DNA of 64,000 nt from Adenophora triphylla var. japonica (Eukaryota; Streptophyta; Magnoliopsida; Asterales; Campanulaceae): the NCBI GenBank assembly GCA_022495995.1, contig JAFEMH010004914.1, forward strand, positions 62,001 to 126,000, in the 5' to 3' direction. Shown in pieces: positions 22,956 through 35,482 of this stretch. Both the position numbers and the translations under genes were made by a program. The notes beneath the pieces were generated by a model. That model searched no databases and was not told the DNA's origin. It saw nothing but the letters and a program-made list of their open reading frames with translations. Position 1 is the stretch's first letter. The number at the start of each line of letters is the position of its first letter.

Positions 22956-25900
22956 ATGGTGGCGGGTCGGGCAGTCCCAATATCACTGGACGGAGTGAGG
23001 GACAAGAACGTGATGCAATTGAAAAAACTAAACTCAGCCCTTTTTCCTGTCCGCTACAATGAAAAATATTACGTCGATGCTCTCGCCTCCGGCGAATTTA
23101 CTAAACTAGGTATGTTTACGCCTTCTGGGTATTGTTTTTTTTAAAGTCCATTTGTATCGATTTGAGTCCCCTTGTTTTGCATTTGCAATGATTTATTTAC
23201 TGTTTCTTTCGAATTTCGTTGAGTTTTGTGATTATTGGGTTGTGGGTTTTGATTATGAGTCTGTTAGATTAACTGGGGTCTTGGTATTTTTCTGTTCTTT
23301 CTTGCGAATTCCTTGGTTATTGGGTTGGGGTTTTTTCTTGAGTACAATAAAGATTATGTATCTTGTCTTGAGACTATTACATTAATTCGCACTTCTAAGT
23401 TATTTTTGAGCTAGTAATTATGTTAACTTGTTCTTTTGTTTGCCCTTTATATTCTGATTATTGGTTGTTTTCTTGCAAATTTTTGAATTGTTGGGTTGTG
23501 AGTGTGATCTTAAGTCCATTACGTTGATTGCTAATCCTTGTTATGCATTTAGCTATTAGCTGTTTGGTATAAATATACTGGGTTTTGGTTTTGGTTTTGG
23601 TTTTGGTTTTGGTTTTGGTTTTGGTTTTGGTTTATCCCCACCTATTTCTTCTTTTAACTTTTTTTTTTCTTTTTCTTTTTTGCACATCTTTTCTTTCATG
23701 ATGATATATGAGGATCCATGTGAGCTAACCCCAAATTATTTTGGGACTAAGGCTTTGTTGTTGTTGCGTTTAATGGATGAATTGGCAGTTTTCGCATGTT
23801 ATTGAAATTGGATTTGCTTCAGAATAAGAATGTGAGTAATGCCAATTTCTTGTCGTAGGAGGATAGGTTTGAACTGTCTCTGGGTTGGGCTTCTTTTTTA
23901 CTCCCTCCGTCCCTAAATGAATGTCCATTTTCAAGATTTTTTTGTCCTAAAATGAATGTCATTTTTTGTAAAAAACATTGTCTCTAAATGTTTCTTTTTA
24001 CCAATTTTTTCCAATAGTCACTTTATACTTGCAAAACTAAGTGTTTTGAAAGTGGATGGTAAAAATATTTTTGCATATTTTCCATTTAATTATCTAAAAA
24101 GTGAACATTTTCAGATTGTCCTTAAATGAAATTTGGACATTCATTTAGGGACGGAGGTAGTAGTTAACTGTGAGGTTCTTAATTTATCTGAAAGAAACTA
24201 CACGATCTTCGAACTGTTTATTATGATGTAAAGTTAACCCTTTTATGGTAAATCATTGTTTTGTTGATTAGCTTTATTTTTACATTAGACAATTTTTGGA
24301 AAACACTTGATAATGATTCCCCATAGTTTCTCCCTCTTTTACGTGGGAAATATAATGGCTCCTTGAATTGGAGTTTGTTGATCATTCTACTTGAAGAGGT
24401 TGATATTTTTTTTTTACCACAACACATTCTTGTTACAAAATATTGTGCCAAACAACAAATAAATCAAGACTGTAGGCAGTTGGTCCTTCTATATATTCCA
24501 GGTTTCTTTTGTGATATCAATTGTAAATTGCAAGTTGCAGCTACTGCTATTGGATTTTTCGGTAAAGGAAGAAAAGAGAAATAAAGTAAGCACATGAAAT
24601 TACCATTATGCATCCAGTAACCTCTTGGGCTACTTTGCTTCCATTATTCATCAACTAATGGCATTGGTCGACCAAACTTGATTTAAAACTTTCATATGAG
24701 AGACCCCACAAAAAAATGAAAAAGACTGGTAATGCAAGTATAAATTCACAAACTGGATAGAGTCTATCTATTGCTCTTTGAATGAACTAATAACCGCTAA
24801 GGGACTCCCTTGCTATTCAGTATCACAACCTAGTAGCTTTTGGATCTGGCCAGTGTGTATTTTACTTGAGCTCTTATTCTCATCTCACTCTTCATCACCT
24901 TTTCTCTTTCAGATGTTGCTTTATATAGCGTGTAAGATAGGAAACAAAGTAATAGAGGCTTATGTTTCCTTACTATTGTAAGTCCTTTTTTGTTAGATAT
25001 TAGATTTTTATCTTGCTTCTTTTGGACGTTTGTGGTATTTCATTATATTGAGAAAGAGTGAAGAGCCGTCTGTGAGGTTCAACCCTTTATAGTTACTATT
25101 GGACACTTTCCCCTTTTCTGTGGCGAGAGACCTTCAGCATTCTTCAGTGCTAGTAAACTTTGGTGAATTTCGATTTTGGTCGAGAGCATTGTTAGTACCA
25201 CCACATCTTGTAAAGGGATTTAGAGTAGTGGAACATCAATTTGTCATTTATGCACATGGGACAAAGGTCTAATGAATGGGTAGACTATATAATGTCCTAG
25301 TGTTCAGATTTAGCCGGTTAAATCTCTTTTCCCCGGCAATATTCTATTTCATTGATTTTGAAGGCGAGTGAAAATTTTAGGTTAGAGGTTTCGTTTTATT
25401 TTTTTGGTAGCTCTGCACAGAGTCACTACTCGAAATTATCTTTGTAATATCATTGAATTTCTCCTTAAAAAATTACTTAGTAGAACAACTTGTTTCCATT
25501 CTTCTTCACTTAGAGCATAACCAGAAAAGCTAGATTCATTTTACCCAATTATAGTACATCTCCTTTTCAATTCTCTATCAACCACATCATTTGTTTTTGC
25601 ATTGTCAACCAAAATTTTGCCTATTTATAATGTATCCCACTCTTGAAAGCACCTGTTGTTGAGTCACAAATGAAAAAACCACCATGGGGTGAGGAACATT
25701 GAAAAAAATGAATTGTCCGCAATCCGATTGTTCAACTTCCGTACATCATCAACCCAATGGGCAGTCACAACCATATACCTTATTTTCTGAGAATCCGAGG
25801 TCCACATACCAGTCATTGTTTGTTCTATCAACACTCTTAAACAATTCCTAAATGTTTTACTTATCTGTATGATAAAAAGTGATTATCATTTTAAAGGGCC

Positions 25901-27848
25901 CGCCAACTAATTTTTTCCAGTGGAGCAGCAGTTTATAACATCTTATTAAACATAAGAAACTCAATATGGATAAACTACTAGTCAACAAGAATATGTTGTT
26001 CTATATATGACTTTGCTCATGCTTTAATGAAACTCGAGTACAGTGATTTTCCAAATTGACTTTAACTAAAAATTCACTCAACCATCGACTATCAAGGTCA
26101 GGCTATAACAATCCCTATCACCTTCAGAAATTGGCCACTTCTTGATGACTGGGCATGTAGGTGAGCGAGCCGGCTGGAGTCATGAAATATAAATGAGTCC
26201 AGCAGAGCATTAATACGTGTGACTCAAGGTATTTGGCAAACCGAGTGAGCTTTATGGTGCTCGATTCATCAGTTTGAGGTCGATTAACCAGGGGCGGATC
26301 TATTAAGAAGAGGGAGGGCTCACTTGACTCCCCTGACCTTTTCATTTCCTTCACTTTAACCTCTTAAATTTTTGAAAATAAAAATTTTGAAGTTGACCCC
26401 CCTCAATTTTTTCAATATAACTCCCCTAAAGAGTTGAACCCCTCACCAAGATTCCTAGATTAGCCATTGTGGAGTTTTCTCGGTTCGCTATAATCTTTAA
26501 CTATGACGAGGCATTAGCAATGAACACAAATTTTCTTCTTCTTGGAGGTAGAGGCCTCTGCCAAAACTGGCACAGGGTGCTGCCTCAACAACAGAGGCGT
26601 AAGTCTCCTAGTCATAATGGGATTAATTAGGTGAAGGGTATTGTGATAATGGTAAAACAAATGTTTGTGTGAATAATTCATGCTCATTGTTTGTAGATTT
26701 AGTAAGGTTTATTTTTGTGTGTGCCATATTGGTGCACTTACGTGAAATACATGCCAGTTTAATGTATGTGTACTTTAGTTGATAGCTAGGCCCCACAGTT
26801 CTTGCAACGGAGAGCAAATTACCAGAATGAATAACAATAGTAGTCATATCTTTTGTGCACACATTAGTAAGTCCACATTACAATATCCAACATGTTTACT
26901 TGAGTTGCTAACCTTTGATTCTGTTCCTTTTTCTTCCTTACCCAAATCCAGCATACTACAGTGACATTTGTGTTGGTTCAATTGCGTGCCGACTTGAGAA
27001 GAAGGAAGGTGGGGCTGTTCGTGTATACATAATGACATTGGGTGTTTTGGCACCATATCGTGGCATAGGTATTGGTGAGTATCCTATTTGTTCTCCACTT
27101 CCATTATTCTTCCCAAGTTTTCCAGAACTATTCGCATCATTTCTTAATTTCTATTACTCCCTCCGTCCCTTAATGAATGTCCAAATTTCATTTAGGGGAT
27201 ATTCGGAAAATGTTTACTTTTTGTATAATTAAATGGCAACGATGCATAAATTTTCGTGTATTCCACTTTTCAAACATTTAGTTTTGGAAGTATAAAGTGA
27301 TAAATTTAGTAAAAACATATTTAGGGACACAGTTATTTCCAAAATAGACGTTCATCTTGGGACAAAAAAATTCTTGAAATTGGACATTCACTTAGGACAG
27401 AGGGAGTAATATTTATATAATTGTATATCTTACACAACTGAAATTATATCAAATGTCAATGAAATATTTACTTTGACATCCTCATTGGAATTCTTGAAAC
27501 AGTTTTGAGCTGCTAACAGAAAATTCTAAATATTTTCACTTATTTTTTCATTTCTTTTCCCCCCAACCAATATATTGAAGTAAACAACTAAGCTGACTTG
27601 GTCATTAACATGGAATTTGAAATTCTGCAGGTACGAAGCTGTTAAATCACGTTTTTGATCTCTGTGGCAAGCAGAACATTGGTGAGATATACTTGCACGT
27701 GCAGACGAACAATGAAGATGCCATAAAATTCTACAAGAAATTCGGGTTTGAAATCACTGATACCATCCAAAACTATTACACAAACATTACTCCACCAGAC
27801 TGCTATGTTGTTACAAAGTATATCACTCAACCTCAGCCCAACAAATAG
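22956..27848 (+). CDS. NAA50: N-alpha-acetyltransferase 50, three exons
   Basis: Exons are 22956-23109, 26952-27074 and 27631-27848 (495 nt, 164 codons plus TAA-type stop TAG). Junctions are G|GTATGT...CCAG|C and G|GTGAGT...GCAG|G and restore the frame. The protein is a compact GNAT acetyltransferase. The acetyl-CoA loop RGIGIG is at residues 88-93, the tyrosine of VYIMTLGV at 77 and the histidine of IYLHVQTNNEDA at 115 match the catalytic Tyr/His of the Naa50 family, and FYKKFGFE is at 126-133. From memory it closely resembles Arabidopsis NAA50, also 164 residues. NAA50 acetylates protein N-termini beginning Met-hydrophobic and associates with the ribosomal NatA complex. The start ATG is the first in the leader and fits the family N-terminus. 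Nothing is broken, so this is the one clearly functional gene here. Exon 2 is 123 nt (41 codons). Confidence 0.95.
23581..23632. repeat. (GGTTTT)n microsatellite in NAA50 intron 1
   Basis: Eight to nine perfect GGTTTT units. Confidence 0.95.
23705..23767 (+). mobile_element. SINE 3' end fragment
   Basis: The end reads GGGACTAAGGCTTTGTTGTT with TTG repeats, preceded by CCCCAAATTATTTT. This is the characteristic tail of Au-type plant SINEs as I remember it. The tRNA-like head is not visible, so this is a 5'-truncated copy in the sense orientation of NAA50. Confidence 0.55.
23901..24160. mobile_element. Stowaway-type MITE in NAA50 intron 1
   Basis: Terminal inverted repeats CTCCCTCCGTCCCTAAATGA and CTACCTCCGTCCCTAAATGA, flanked by TA on both sides (23899-23900, 24161-24162), 260 bp. 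These are the Tc1/mariner-class Stowaway end and target site. It is the same family as 27157-27406 but in the opposite direction. Confidence 0.9.
27075..27630 (+). other. NAA50 intron 2
   Basis: 556-bp intron with GTGAGT donor and CTGCAG acceptor, about half of which is one MITE. Confidence 0.9.
27157..27406. mobile_element. Stowaway-type MITE in NAA50 intron 2
   Basis: Ends CTCCCTCCGTCCCTTAATGA and CTCCCTCTGTCCTAAGTGAA (read inward), with TA target duplications at 27155-27156 and 27407-27408, 250 bp. Its left half matches the right half of the MITE in intron 1 (AATGTCCAAATTTCATTTAG, then a TTACTTTTT...AATTAAATGG block). Confidence 0.9.
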
Positions 27849-28709
27849 TAAGTTCACTGCAGCTATTATGGTTCTCAAGTAGAGTTGATATTTGCACCCC
27901 CCCTTGTGCCCATTGGACACACAGCGTATCCTCTAAAAATTTCGGGTTTTATAGAACACATATATGCAAAAGATGTTGTCGACAGTTGATTTTTTGACTG
28001 TCGTTATGGTTTGATGATCTGAAAATGTTTCTAATGTTGGATCATTGTTCAGCAGCTATATCTTTTTTTCTTTCTCTTTTCCTGGAGACTAGTTGAAGGG
28101 TTCTGTGTAAGAAATACATGATGCTTTACTTCAAGGTTATCAAAGTTTTGTTTGGCTAGAAATTTTGCACTTTGAAAGTTTCTTGCTGAGGCATTTTTTG
28201 CATGTTCTCACACACACACTGACACGACAGACACTCGTACAGTCATACGCGTGTACGTACACATAGACAATCATACACACACAATCTGCATAAACTGGAG
28301 TTGTGCGTCCAGACGCCTCTCTCGAACGCATGGGTATGTTAATCGCTCTGACGATGAGTGTCCATTGTTATCATTTACTATCATTTTCCAGACGCACCTC
28401 TAAATGAGCGTCATTTTTCTAGATAAGTTACTCAGTCGACTTTAATTATGGTGGCGTTTTTTTAATTGTAAAGTGATGAAATCTGATTTCACGTCTGAAG
28501 TTCTCTGGATCAATAAAAGGTAGTGTCTGATGGCTGAATTCTGAATTGATGAAGCTGTTTGATAATTTGTTATATTTCCCCAACTCCAAACCCTTCTTCC
28601 TCTCCAACTCCTTCGCCTAAACAACCCCAACCCGATACCGCCTATCTGGCCAAATTCTTCATCTTCACCTCCCAACAAGCATCAAAATCAGACTTGGAGC
28701 TTTAAAATA
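27849..28709 (+). other. NAA50 3' UTR and intergenic DNA
   Basis: The transcript presumably ends within the first few hundred bases, but no single poly(A) signal stands out. 28200-28290 is rich in CA dinucleotides. A short minus-strand frame (28678-28442) has no recognisable domain. Confidence 0.4.
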
Positions 28710-28965
28710 CTCCCTTTGTCCCTGTTTAAATTGCAAAACTTACCCTATTCGTTGTCCCAATAGCACTTGCAAAATACATTTTAGACAAGTTAATAAATAA
28801 TGGGGCCCAGTTATCATACTCAATAACTACCCATTTACTATTCTCTACTCCACTTATTCTCTTCTAGCTTACTTTTCATTCGCACAACACTTACACCCTC
28901 TACAATTTTTATTTTTTTTTAATTCCCGTGAATGACGATTTTTTCCCCAAGTGGGATGGAGAGAC
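28710..28965. mobile_element. Degenerate Stowaway-type MITE
   Basis: Left end TA|CTCCCTTTGTCCC and right end GGGATGGAGAGAC|TA, about 256 bp, with the pyrimidine-rich interior typical of these MITEs. Confidence 0.65.
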
Positions 28966-29653
28966 TAACTATACACAAACAATATTAGCATTTTCAGAGA
29001 TGAAAAAGTCGGTAAGGTCTTCTGTTCTTGCCTGATTGGGAAAGTGTGGCACAAACAATATTACCATTTCAAACTAATTAATCCAATTTGTAGGACATGT
29101 GGTTTATAACTTTATATGTCTCAACGATTTTTTAATGAAAAAAAAAAAACTTTGGGGATTCATCACCGAAATGCTCTATCATTTCGGGTCCTATTTTATA
29201 ATTAACTCTTTATAATATCCACAATAATGAGACAAACTACAAAATACTTCTTTCAATCTAAGTAGCGATATTTGAATATTTTTAAGTAAAAAAATGAAAA
29301 CTATTTTGAATCAAAAACTTTGAAAAAAAAAAGACAAATATTTTAAAACAAAGGAGATAGAAAATACGCCTTTCATCCCATCATAAAATTTTTACTTTGA
29401 CTTTATATGCAGATTAATAAAAAATAAATATTATAAGTATAAAAGTAAAGTAACAAAGAGAAAGTGAGTAGAAGTTTTTATTGTGAAAATGACAACTGAG
29501 ATTCATTATCCATTTTAAATAATAAAACAACTAAAACGTTACTTTATACTGTATGACAGTCAGACTAAAAATAAAATTAAAAAAAATCTTATTCCAACGG
29601 AGAGAGTTTCGAGGCGGAGTGATTGAACTTCATTTTAAACTAGAGTATACATA
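28966..29653. other. AT-rich intergenic DNA, former GDSL promoter side
   Basis: No gene seen. Fragments such as CTTTCATCCCATCATAAAAT (29371) and AACGGAGAGAGT (29598) look like worn MITE ends but cannot be paired securely. It ends at the target duplication of the large transposon, so it was next to 53368 before that insertion. Confidence 0.4.
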
Positions 29654-30331
29654 GAGAGGAGCAGACATGGCCAAATCCGGGTACGGGTTCGACCCGTCGG
29701 ATCACGGGTCCGAAAATGAAAAATCGGAACCGAACCGTGAGATGCACAGATACGGGTACGGGTACACGGTTCCCACGGGTCCAAAATAATTCTTTTTTTT
29801 TTTCAAATTTAATTGTTACCTCACTACACTACAGTCAAATTCATCTGTCTCATCTCATCACTTCTTATCAGTCTATGTCTAAGACTCTAAAAGAAGGACA
29901 TAAAGACTAAGTCAATAAAATCATTAAATTGAACTTGACGTTGCCACTTGCCCCCTTGTCGGTACTTTTATTACCAATTTCAATAAAAGAGATTATTAAT
30001 TAGACTTCTATTAAAATTTCAATTTATACTTCCTAGTTCCTATTAGTATTCGTAAATATAATAAATATAATAGCATTTTATTTTCTATAGTCTATTTATT
30101 AAAGTTGACAATAATTTTATAAAAATTTAAATATTTCTATGTAACTCTAAAATTATTTATTTATTAATTGTTAAATAATATCGAATAAACTAAAATTAAA
30201 TTAATTTTTTAGACATAAGGGAGGATATAAGGAGCCTTACCTCTTTTATTACAATAATTATCTAATTCTATTATAAAATCTAACCTACATAAAAAACATA
30301 CAATTAAATAAAAATTTACAATTACTTACCT

Positions 30332-30533
30332 TAATCGCTTCCCGTTGTATTACCATCAAAGTAGTCATCATCATCGGAAGCTCTTCTACTTCATCATCAT
30401 CTTCTTGTTCCACCTCATGTTCCCATGCATTTTGGCCCGGAATTCTCCCATCAAAATAAGGACGACCCTCCTCTTCGAAAAATGTTGGTGGTGGTGGTGC
30501 TTGGGAGGATGATTTCCTACCCTTCTTGCTAGC
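30332..30533 (-). pseudogene. Acidic C-terminal exon remnant of a transposase
   Basis: The minus strand has an AG splice-acceptor-like edge, then KKGRKSSSQAPPPP, GRPYFDGRIPGQNAWEHE and a run of acidic residues (EQEDDDEVEE). One frame slip later it continues DDDDYFDGN and a stop at about 30332. It lies close to the left end of the outer transposon, where the 3' end of a minus-strand transposase gene would be. I recognise the style of tail, not the family. Confidence 0.4.
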
Positions 30534-30563
30534 AAGATTTGTGAATTATATATGAATAACAAA

Positions 30564-30612
30564 ATTATATATATATATATATATATATACATACATATAC
30601 ATATACATATAT
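30564..30612. repeat. AT microsatellite
   Basis: Alternating AT with ATAC variants just left of the Stowaway MITE at 30616. Confidence 0.85.
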
Positions 30613-30615
30613 ATA

Positions 30616-30891
30616 CTCCCTCCGTCCCACAACAAGTGACACACTTTGCCATTTTGGGCGTCCCACTAATAAGTCACACTTCCTAAAACGGCAAAGAATC
30701 TTTACTATTCCCTCCACTCATTCTCTCTCCTACATTATTTTAATACTCACAGCACCATTATAATCTACTATTCTCTCCACTCATTCTCTCTCCTACTCAA
30801 CTATCTACACTCACAACACATCAACCTTTTCATTTTTTCCTTAATTCCCGTGCAGAACAGTAACTGTAACTGTTATTATGGGGCGGAGGGA

Positions 30892-30892
<1 letters not shown>
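30616..30892. mobile_element. Stowaway-type MITE
   Basis: Ends CTCCCTCCGTCCCACAACAA and (inward) CTCCCTCCGCCCC, TA flanks, 277 bp. The ATTTTGGGCGTCCCAC motif near the left end is shared with the MITEs at 59926 and 62154, so these three form one subfamily. It interrupts the left part of the outer transposon. Confidence 0.9.
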
Positions 30893-30968
<76 letters not shown>

Positions 30969-30970
30969 TG
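30893..30970. repeat. (TA)n plus poly-T tract
   Basis: About 29 TA units followed by about 19 T, starting at the right TA flank of the MITE. Confidence 0.95.
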
Positions 30971-31569
30971 ATGGAATGAAAAGATGTCAAAAAGTCAGTC
31001 AAACGGTAATATTTTGGTCAAACTTGACTGCCCGTTACTAACGCCAAGGACTGAAATGAAAAAAGGTCAAAAAAATTCTGGCAATCTGTCATCTGACCGT
31101 TCTGACTTCTGAGTTTCCCAGCCAGCACCATCACTTCTTGCGCCCAAAGGCCCCACCCCAACCCCCTTCCACTTTAGTTACTTGGTTTGGTTTAGTTGGT
31201 TACTTTACTTGCTTTGGTTTAAAAATAAAAAAAAATTAAAAAATTTGGATTGGCACCACCTAGTACCTACCCAGACCAAAGAGACCCTTTTCCTGCAGGG
31301 TGCTACTATTCACACTACCGGATTTGAAAAAGGTAGTGAAAAAAACCTAGGTATCTTAAAAGTCAACATAACATTCACCTTGAAATTTGAAATTTGGTTT
31401 AATAACTGAACCTATATTTGCTATTAAACCCCTATATTTGCTATTAGACCCCTTACAGCTTTGGGATATTAATGCAATGCAACCCCCCCCCTCTCCCCTT
31501 CCCATTTTTACTTTTTCCTTAACAATTAACAAGTCATTAATAATTATAAAATTGTGTTTTTAGTGAGTA
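30971..31569. other. Outer transposon interior, no gene seen
   Basis: Short frames only. It includes a C-rich patch near 31480 and two copies of CCTATATTTGCTATTA (31410, 31430). Confidence 0.4.
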
Positions 31570-33002
31570 CTAGTTTAACTCCCGTGCGATGCACGGACCG
31601 TTACTAATACTCAAATTAAGAAAATTAAAATAAAACAAACATAAAATCGAGTTATTTTTATATATTGTGAAAAACTTTCTTGCATACTATATTGTCAGTA
31701 CAAACATCAGAGTGGTCAGTATGGAATTGAACGCATATTTTTTATGTAAAACATATTTATTGTGTATTGAACGTGATATGTGCGTAATTTGCCCAAAATA
31801 TCACTTAATTTCGCCAACGATTGGAAAAGCGTAATCAATCTAGTTATAAGTCTCCACATCTTTCTCTTCAACTGCAATTCGGAACTCTTGACTCTAGTGA
31901 TACTCCAAACAAACAAATTACATGGAATGAAATTTTCAAGTATCATCAATTTTTATTTTTGAGAAGTTATTTTGTTCTTGAACCGTACTCAACTTCTACA
32001 TCCCCGTTTGATTTTTACATATTTCTTTTATGTTATTGTTATATAATCATGTTTTTTTTATCTCAAAATTTATTAAATTTAACATTACGAAAAATTATTT
32101 CACTATCAAATAAATAAATGCTCCCTTAGTCCCATTTTAAACTTCCTTTTCTTTTAATAAAAGGTGGCCCATTTTAAGTTTAAAAAAGTACAATGAAATG
32201 TTTTTAATATTTTTATATTCAATGGTCTTATATGTCATACTCACAACAACTATTTAATAATTACTTTGTACCCAACTTTTTACACTTTATAATAAAACCA
32301 TTCATCTCTTTAATATCCTAAACAATTTTGTAACGTTTAAAATATGACAAAAGTTGAAGAAAAAATTATTAATATTTCTATTATAAAATAATATTTTTTT
32401 TTCCTTTTATTTCCGTATAAATGTAGAGATTAATAATATGACATAGAAAAATAAGAAAATACAATAAACTATAAACAAATAAGTATATAATAATATACAA
32501 ATATTATCAATATTTAAAATTTATTCTAAAAAATGATGAATACTATGCAGGTTCGGGTTAAATGGGACGGTTCGAGCTACTCTCAAATCCACCCCAATCC
32601 CACCTGATTTAAAAGAAAATATTTCCAAACTCTTTTCATTAGACGCGGATCATTGCGGGTTTAAGATGGATTCAAAAATTTTATCAACCCGTTTTTTACT
32701 TACAAAATTCTTTAAATAGGGCATTATCAAGTTAAAGCACATACTAACACTGTTTTCCTAGAATTGGGTCAAAAAAAGTAATTTGATGTCGCTACTTCAA
32801 AAATTTTAGTTACTTGAGACGATAATTTTCCCTTCTAGTTAAAGCACATAATAATGAAATTTTTTGGAAAAAAAAGGAGTATTATTTTTTGGTGATTTAT
32901 TTTGAGTTGAAAGTAATATTCATTTTCGAAATGAAGAAAATAATTTTTTTGTATAATGACATTTTTTAAAGTTGACTTGAGACGGAAAATATAATATTCC
33001 GT

Positions 33003-33361
33003 CTTTAAATTAAAAAATGTTATATCAAATGACTTCCACAATTTTTTTATCATTAATCTAAAGTTCTTTATTAATAACCCATCATTTTGTAAAAGAGATC
33101 CATAGGAATTGTTTCTTAAATGAAACCAAGATTAAAAATACATCAAATTTTGATAAAATACAAATTAAAACATAAATATTTCTAATAATTATATTTGTAG
33201 CCAATAATAAGATTTTTACTTTCACTAATATACTTCAACTACTCTTTAAATTAAAAAATGTTATATCAAATGACTTCCACAATTTTTTTATCATTAATCT
33301 AAAGTTCTTTATTAATAACTCATCATTTTGTAAAAGAGATCCATAGGAATTGTTTCTTAAA
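33003..33361. repeat. ~118-bp direct duplication in the Helitron
   Basis: 33003-33120 (starting CTTTAAATTAAAAAATG) recurs at 33244-33361 with a single-base change, 241 bp apart. Near-identity suggests a recent duplication. Confidence 0.85.
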
Positions 33362-33489
33362 AAAAAAAAAAAAACTGAGCAAGAAGAACTTAATATAAAA
33401 TGTTTTGTAAAAAAAAAAACTCAATGAAAATTCATAATCATATGTTTTTCATTATTTCTACAGTACTTTTAAGAAAAAAAAATTGTCAT

Positions 33490-34990
33490 TCTATTCAAAA
33501 ATGAATATTTCTTTCATCCCATAATTAATACTACTTTCTATATCAAAAAAAAAAAATTGATTCCTTTGCCTCAAGGAATGTACTTGTCTAAAAAATTAAT
33601 ATTTATTTTCTGAGACGAAGAAACTAACATTATAAAAATTAATTTTTACAAAATACTACTACTTCGGCTATAGAAAAAAAAAATACTATTTTCGTCCCAA
33701 TGAATATTTTATAAAATATTACTTAATTTATTTAAAAAATTAATGTCATATTTTGAAACAAAGGCACTAACATTACAACATTTCAAAAAAGAATATACTT
33801 TCGATTCAAAATGAATAACCCAAAGATATACAAAATTTTTTATCCAAAAAAATGATCATTATTCCCTTCATCCCAATTAATATTTTAAAAACTAATACTA
33901 CTTCATTAGCCTCTGCAATTAATGTTTGTAATGTTAGTGCATTCGTCTTAAAATATGACATTATTTTTTTAGGCGAATAACGTAGTATTATTTTTGTAAA
34001 TGTTCATTGAGCCAAAAGAAGCAATGTTAATTTTTCTTGGACATATAAAAAAATTCTATTTTGTAAGGAAAAAAATTACTTCAATTCAAAAATGAATATT
34101 ACGTTCGTCTCATAATGAATACTACTTTCTATATCAAAAGAAAATTGCTTCCTTTGCATCAAGGAATTTACTTGTCTCAAAAAGTAATGATTATTTTTTG
34201 ACACACGAAGACACAAACATTATAAAGATTAATTTTTGCAAAATATTACTACTTCGGCTATAAAAATAAAATACCATCTTCATCCCAATGAATATTTTAT
34301 AAAATATTACTTAAGTTGTTTAAAAAAGTAATGTCATATTTTGAAACGAAGGCACTAATATTACAATATTTCAAAAATGAATATTACTTTCGAATCAAAA
34401 TGATTAACCCAAAAATAATACTACATTTTTTTTTAAAAAAAATGAGCATTATTTCCTTCAACCCAATGAATATTTTAAAAAATAATACTACTTCATTCGC
34501 CTCTGCAATTAATGTTTGTAATGTTAGTGTCTTCGTCTCAAAATATTACATTAATTTTTTAGACAAATAAAGTAGTATTATTTTTAAAATGTTTATTGAG
34601 ACGAAAGAAGCAATGTTCATTTTTTTTGGACATATAAAAAAATTCTACTTTTTTTTAAGAAAAAAAATTTCCTTCAATTTAAAAATGAATATTACTTTCA
34701 TCCCATAATTAATACTACTTTCTATATCAAAAAAAAAAAAAATTCCTTCCTTTGCCTCAATGAATTGACTTATCTCAAAAATTAATATTTATTTTCTGAC
34801 ACGAAGACACGAATATTATAAACATTAATTTTTACAAAATAATGCTACTTCGGGAAAAAAAAGAAATTAATATATTCGTCCCAAGGAATAATTTATACAA
34901 TATTACTTAATATGCTTAAAAAATTAATGTCAAATTTTGAAACGAAGGAACTAACATTACAAATAATAATTTATATTTAAAAAGTAAAAT
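33490..34990. repeat. ~592-bp tandem repeat in the Helitron
   Basis: About 2.5 units. ATGAATATT...CCCATAATTAATACTACTTT starts at 33501, 34092 and 34685 (periods 591 and 593). Each unit has the same order of CTTCGGCTAT, CGTCCCAATGAATATTTTAT and CCTCTGCAATTAATGTTTGT blocks. No ORF runs through it. Confidence 0.85.
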
Positions 34991-35482
34991 TATGATTATT
35001 CTTATCATCATTTATAATAAAAAAATATACTTCACACTTAATTAATTAAAAAAAAAAGATATTGAAAAATTAAAAAGAAAAATAAAGAAATTTATATTTA
35101 AAAAAGAGTGTTTTTTTTTGTGTGTCCAAATTAAATGAAATTAGTCTCTAATTAAAGAGAAAAAAAATTATGAATTTTGGTGTAAAAATATTTTTAAATT
35201 TTTTTTTTTATAAAATAATTGAGGTCAAAAAAAGGGGATGAAAAAAAAAAATTCTGAAAATAAACTGGCCAATCATAGTGCGACACGTGTCACGTTATTT
35301 AAAAAAAAAAAAAACGTTACGCGTACACGCGCCTCTGTCGGCGCGTGTGACGCACGCGCCCAATGCAAGCTTGCCAAGTGTCTCTCCGCCTTGTTAATTA
35401 CAGCTTCGCCACCACATGAAATTACTAAATTGCCCCTGGTTTGGGCGGGAGTTTGGCAATCCTCCTTTTATATATATAGAGA

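Larger units (their letters stand above)
23110..26951 (+). other. NAA50 intron 1
   Basis: 3842-bp intron with a GTATGT donor and TCCAG acceptor. It carries a hexanucleotide repeat, a SINE tail and a Stowaway MITE in its first kilobase. From 24163 to 26950 I see no further gene: only short ORFs, AT-rich sequence and one purine-rich patch. Confidence 0.9.
31570..35482 (-). mobile_element. Helitron, non-autonomous, minus strand
   Basis: The 5' end on the minus strand is TCTCTATATATATAAAAGG after a flanking A (base 35483). The 3' end has the hairpin CCGTGC-ATC-GCACGG (31582-31596), an 8-bp spacer, then CTAG at 31570-31573 with a flanking T on that strand. These are the TC start, hairpin, CTRR end and A/T insertion site of plant Helitrons. 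It is 3913 bp with no Rep/helicase coding. The interior is AT-rich and tandemly repeated. Confidence 0.8.

Noticed and set aside
24221..24981. Short ORFs in NAA50 intron 1 as extra genes
   Set aside because: No domain, no codon signal, and they lie within a well-supported intron.
30850..31041. ORF with Ile-Tyr repeats
   Set aside because: Translation of the (TA)n microsatellite.
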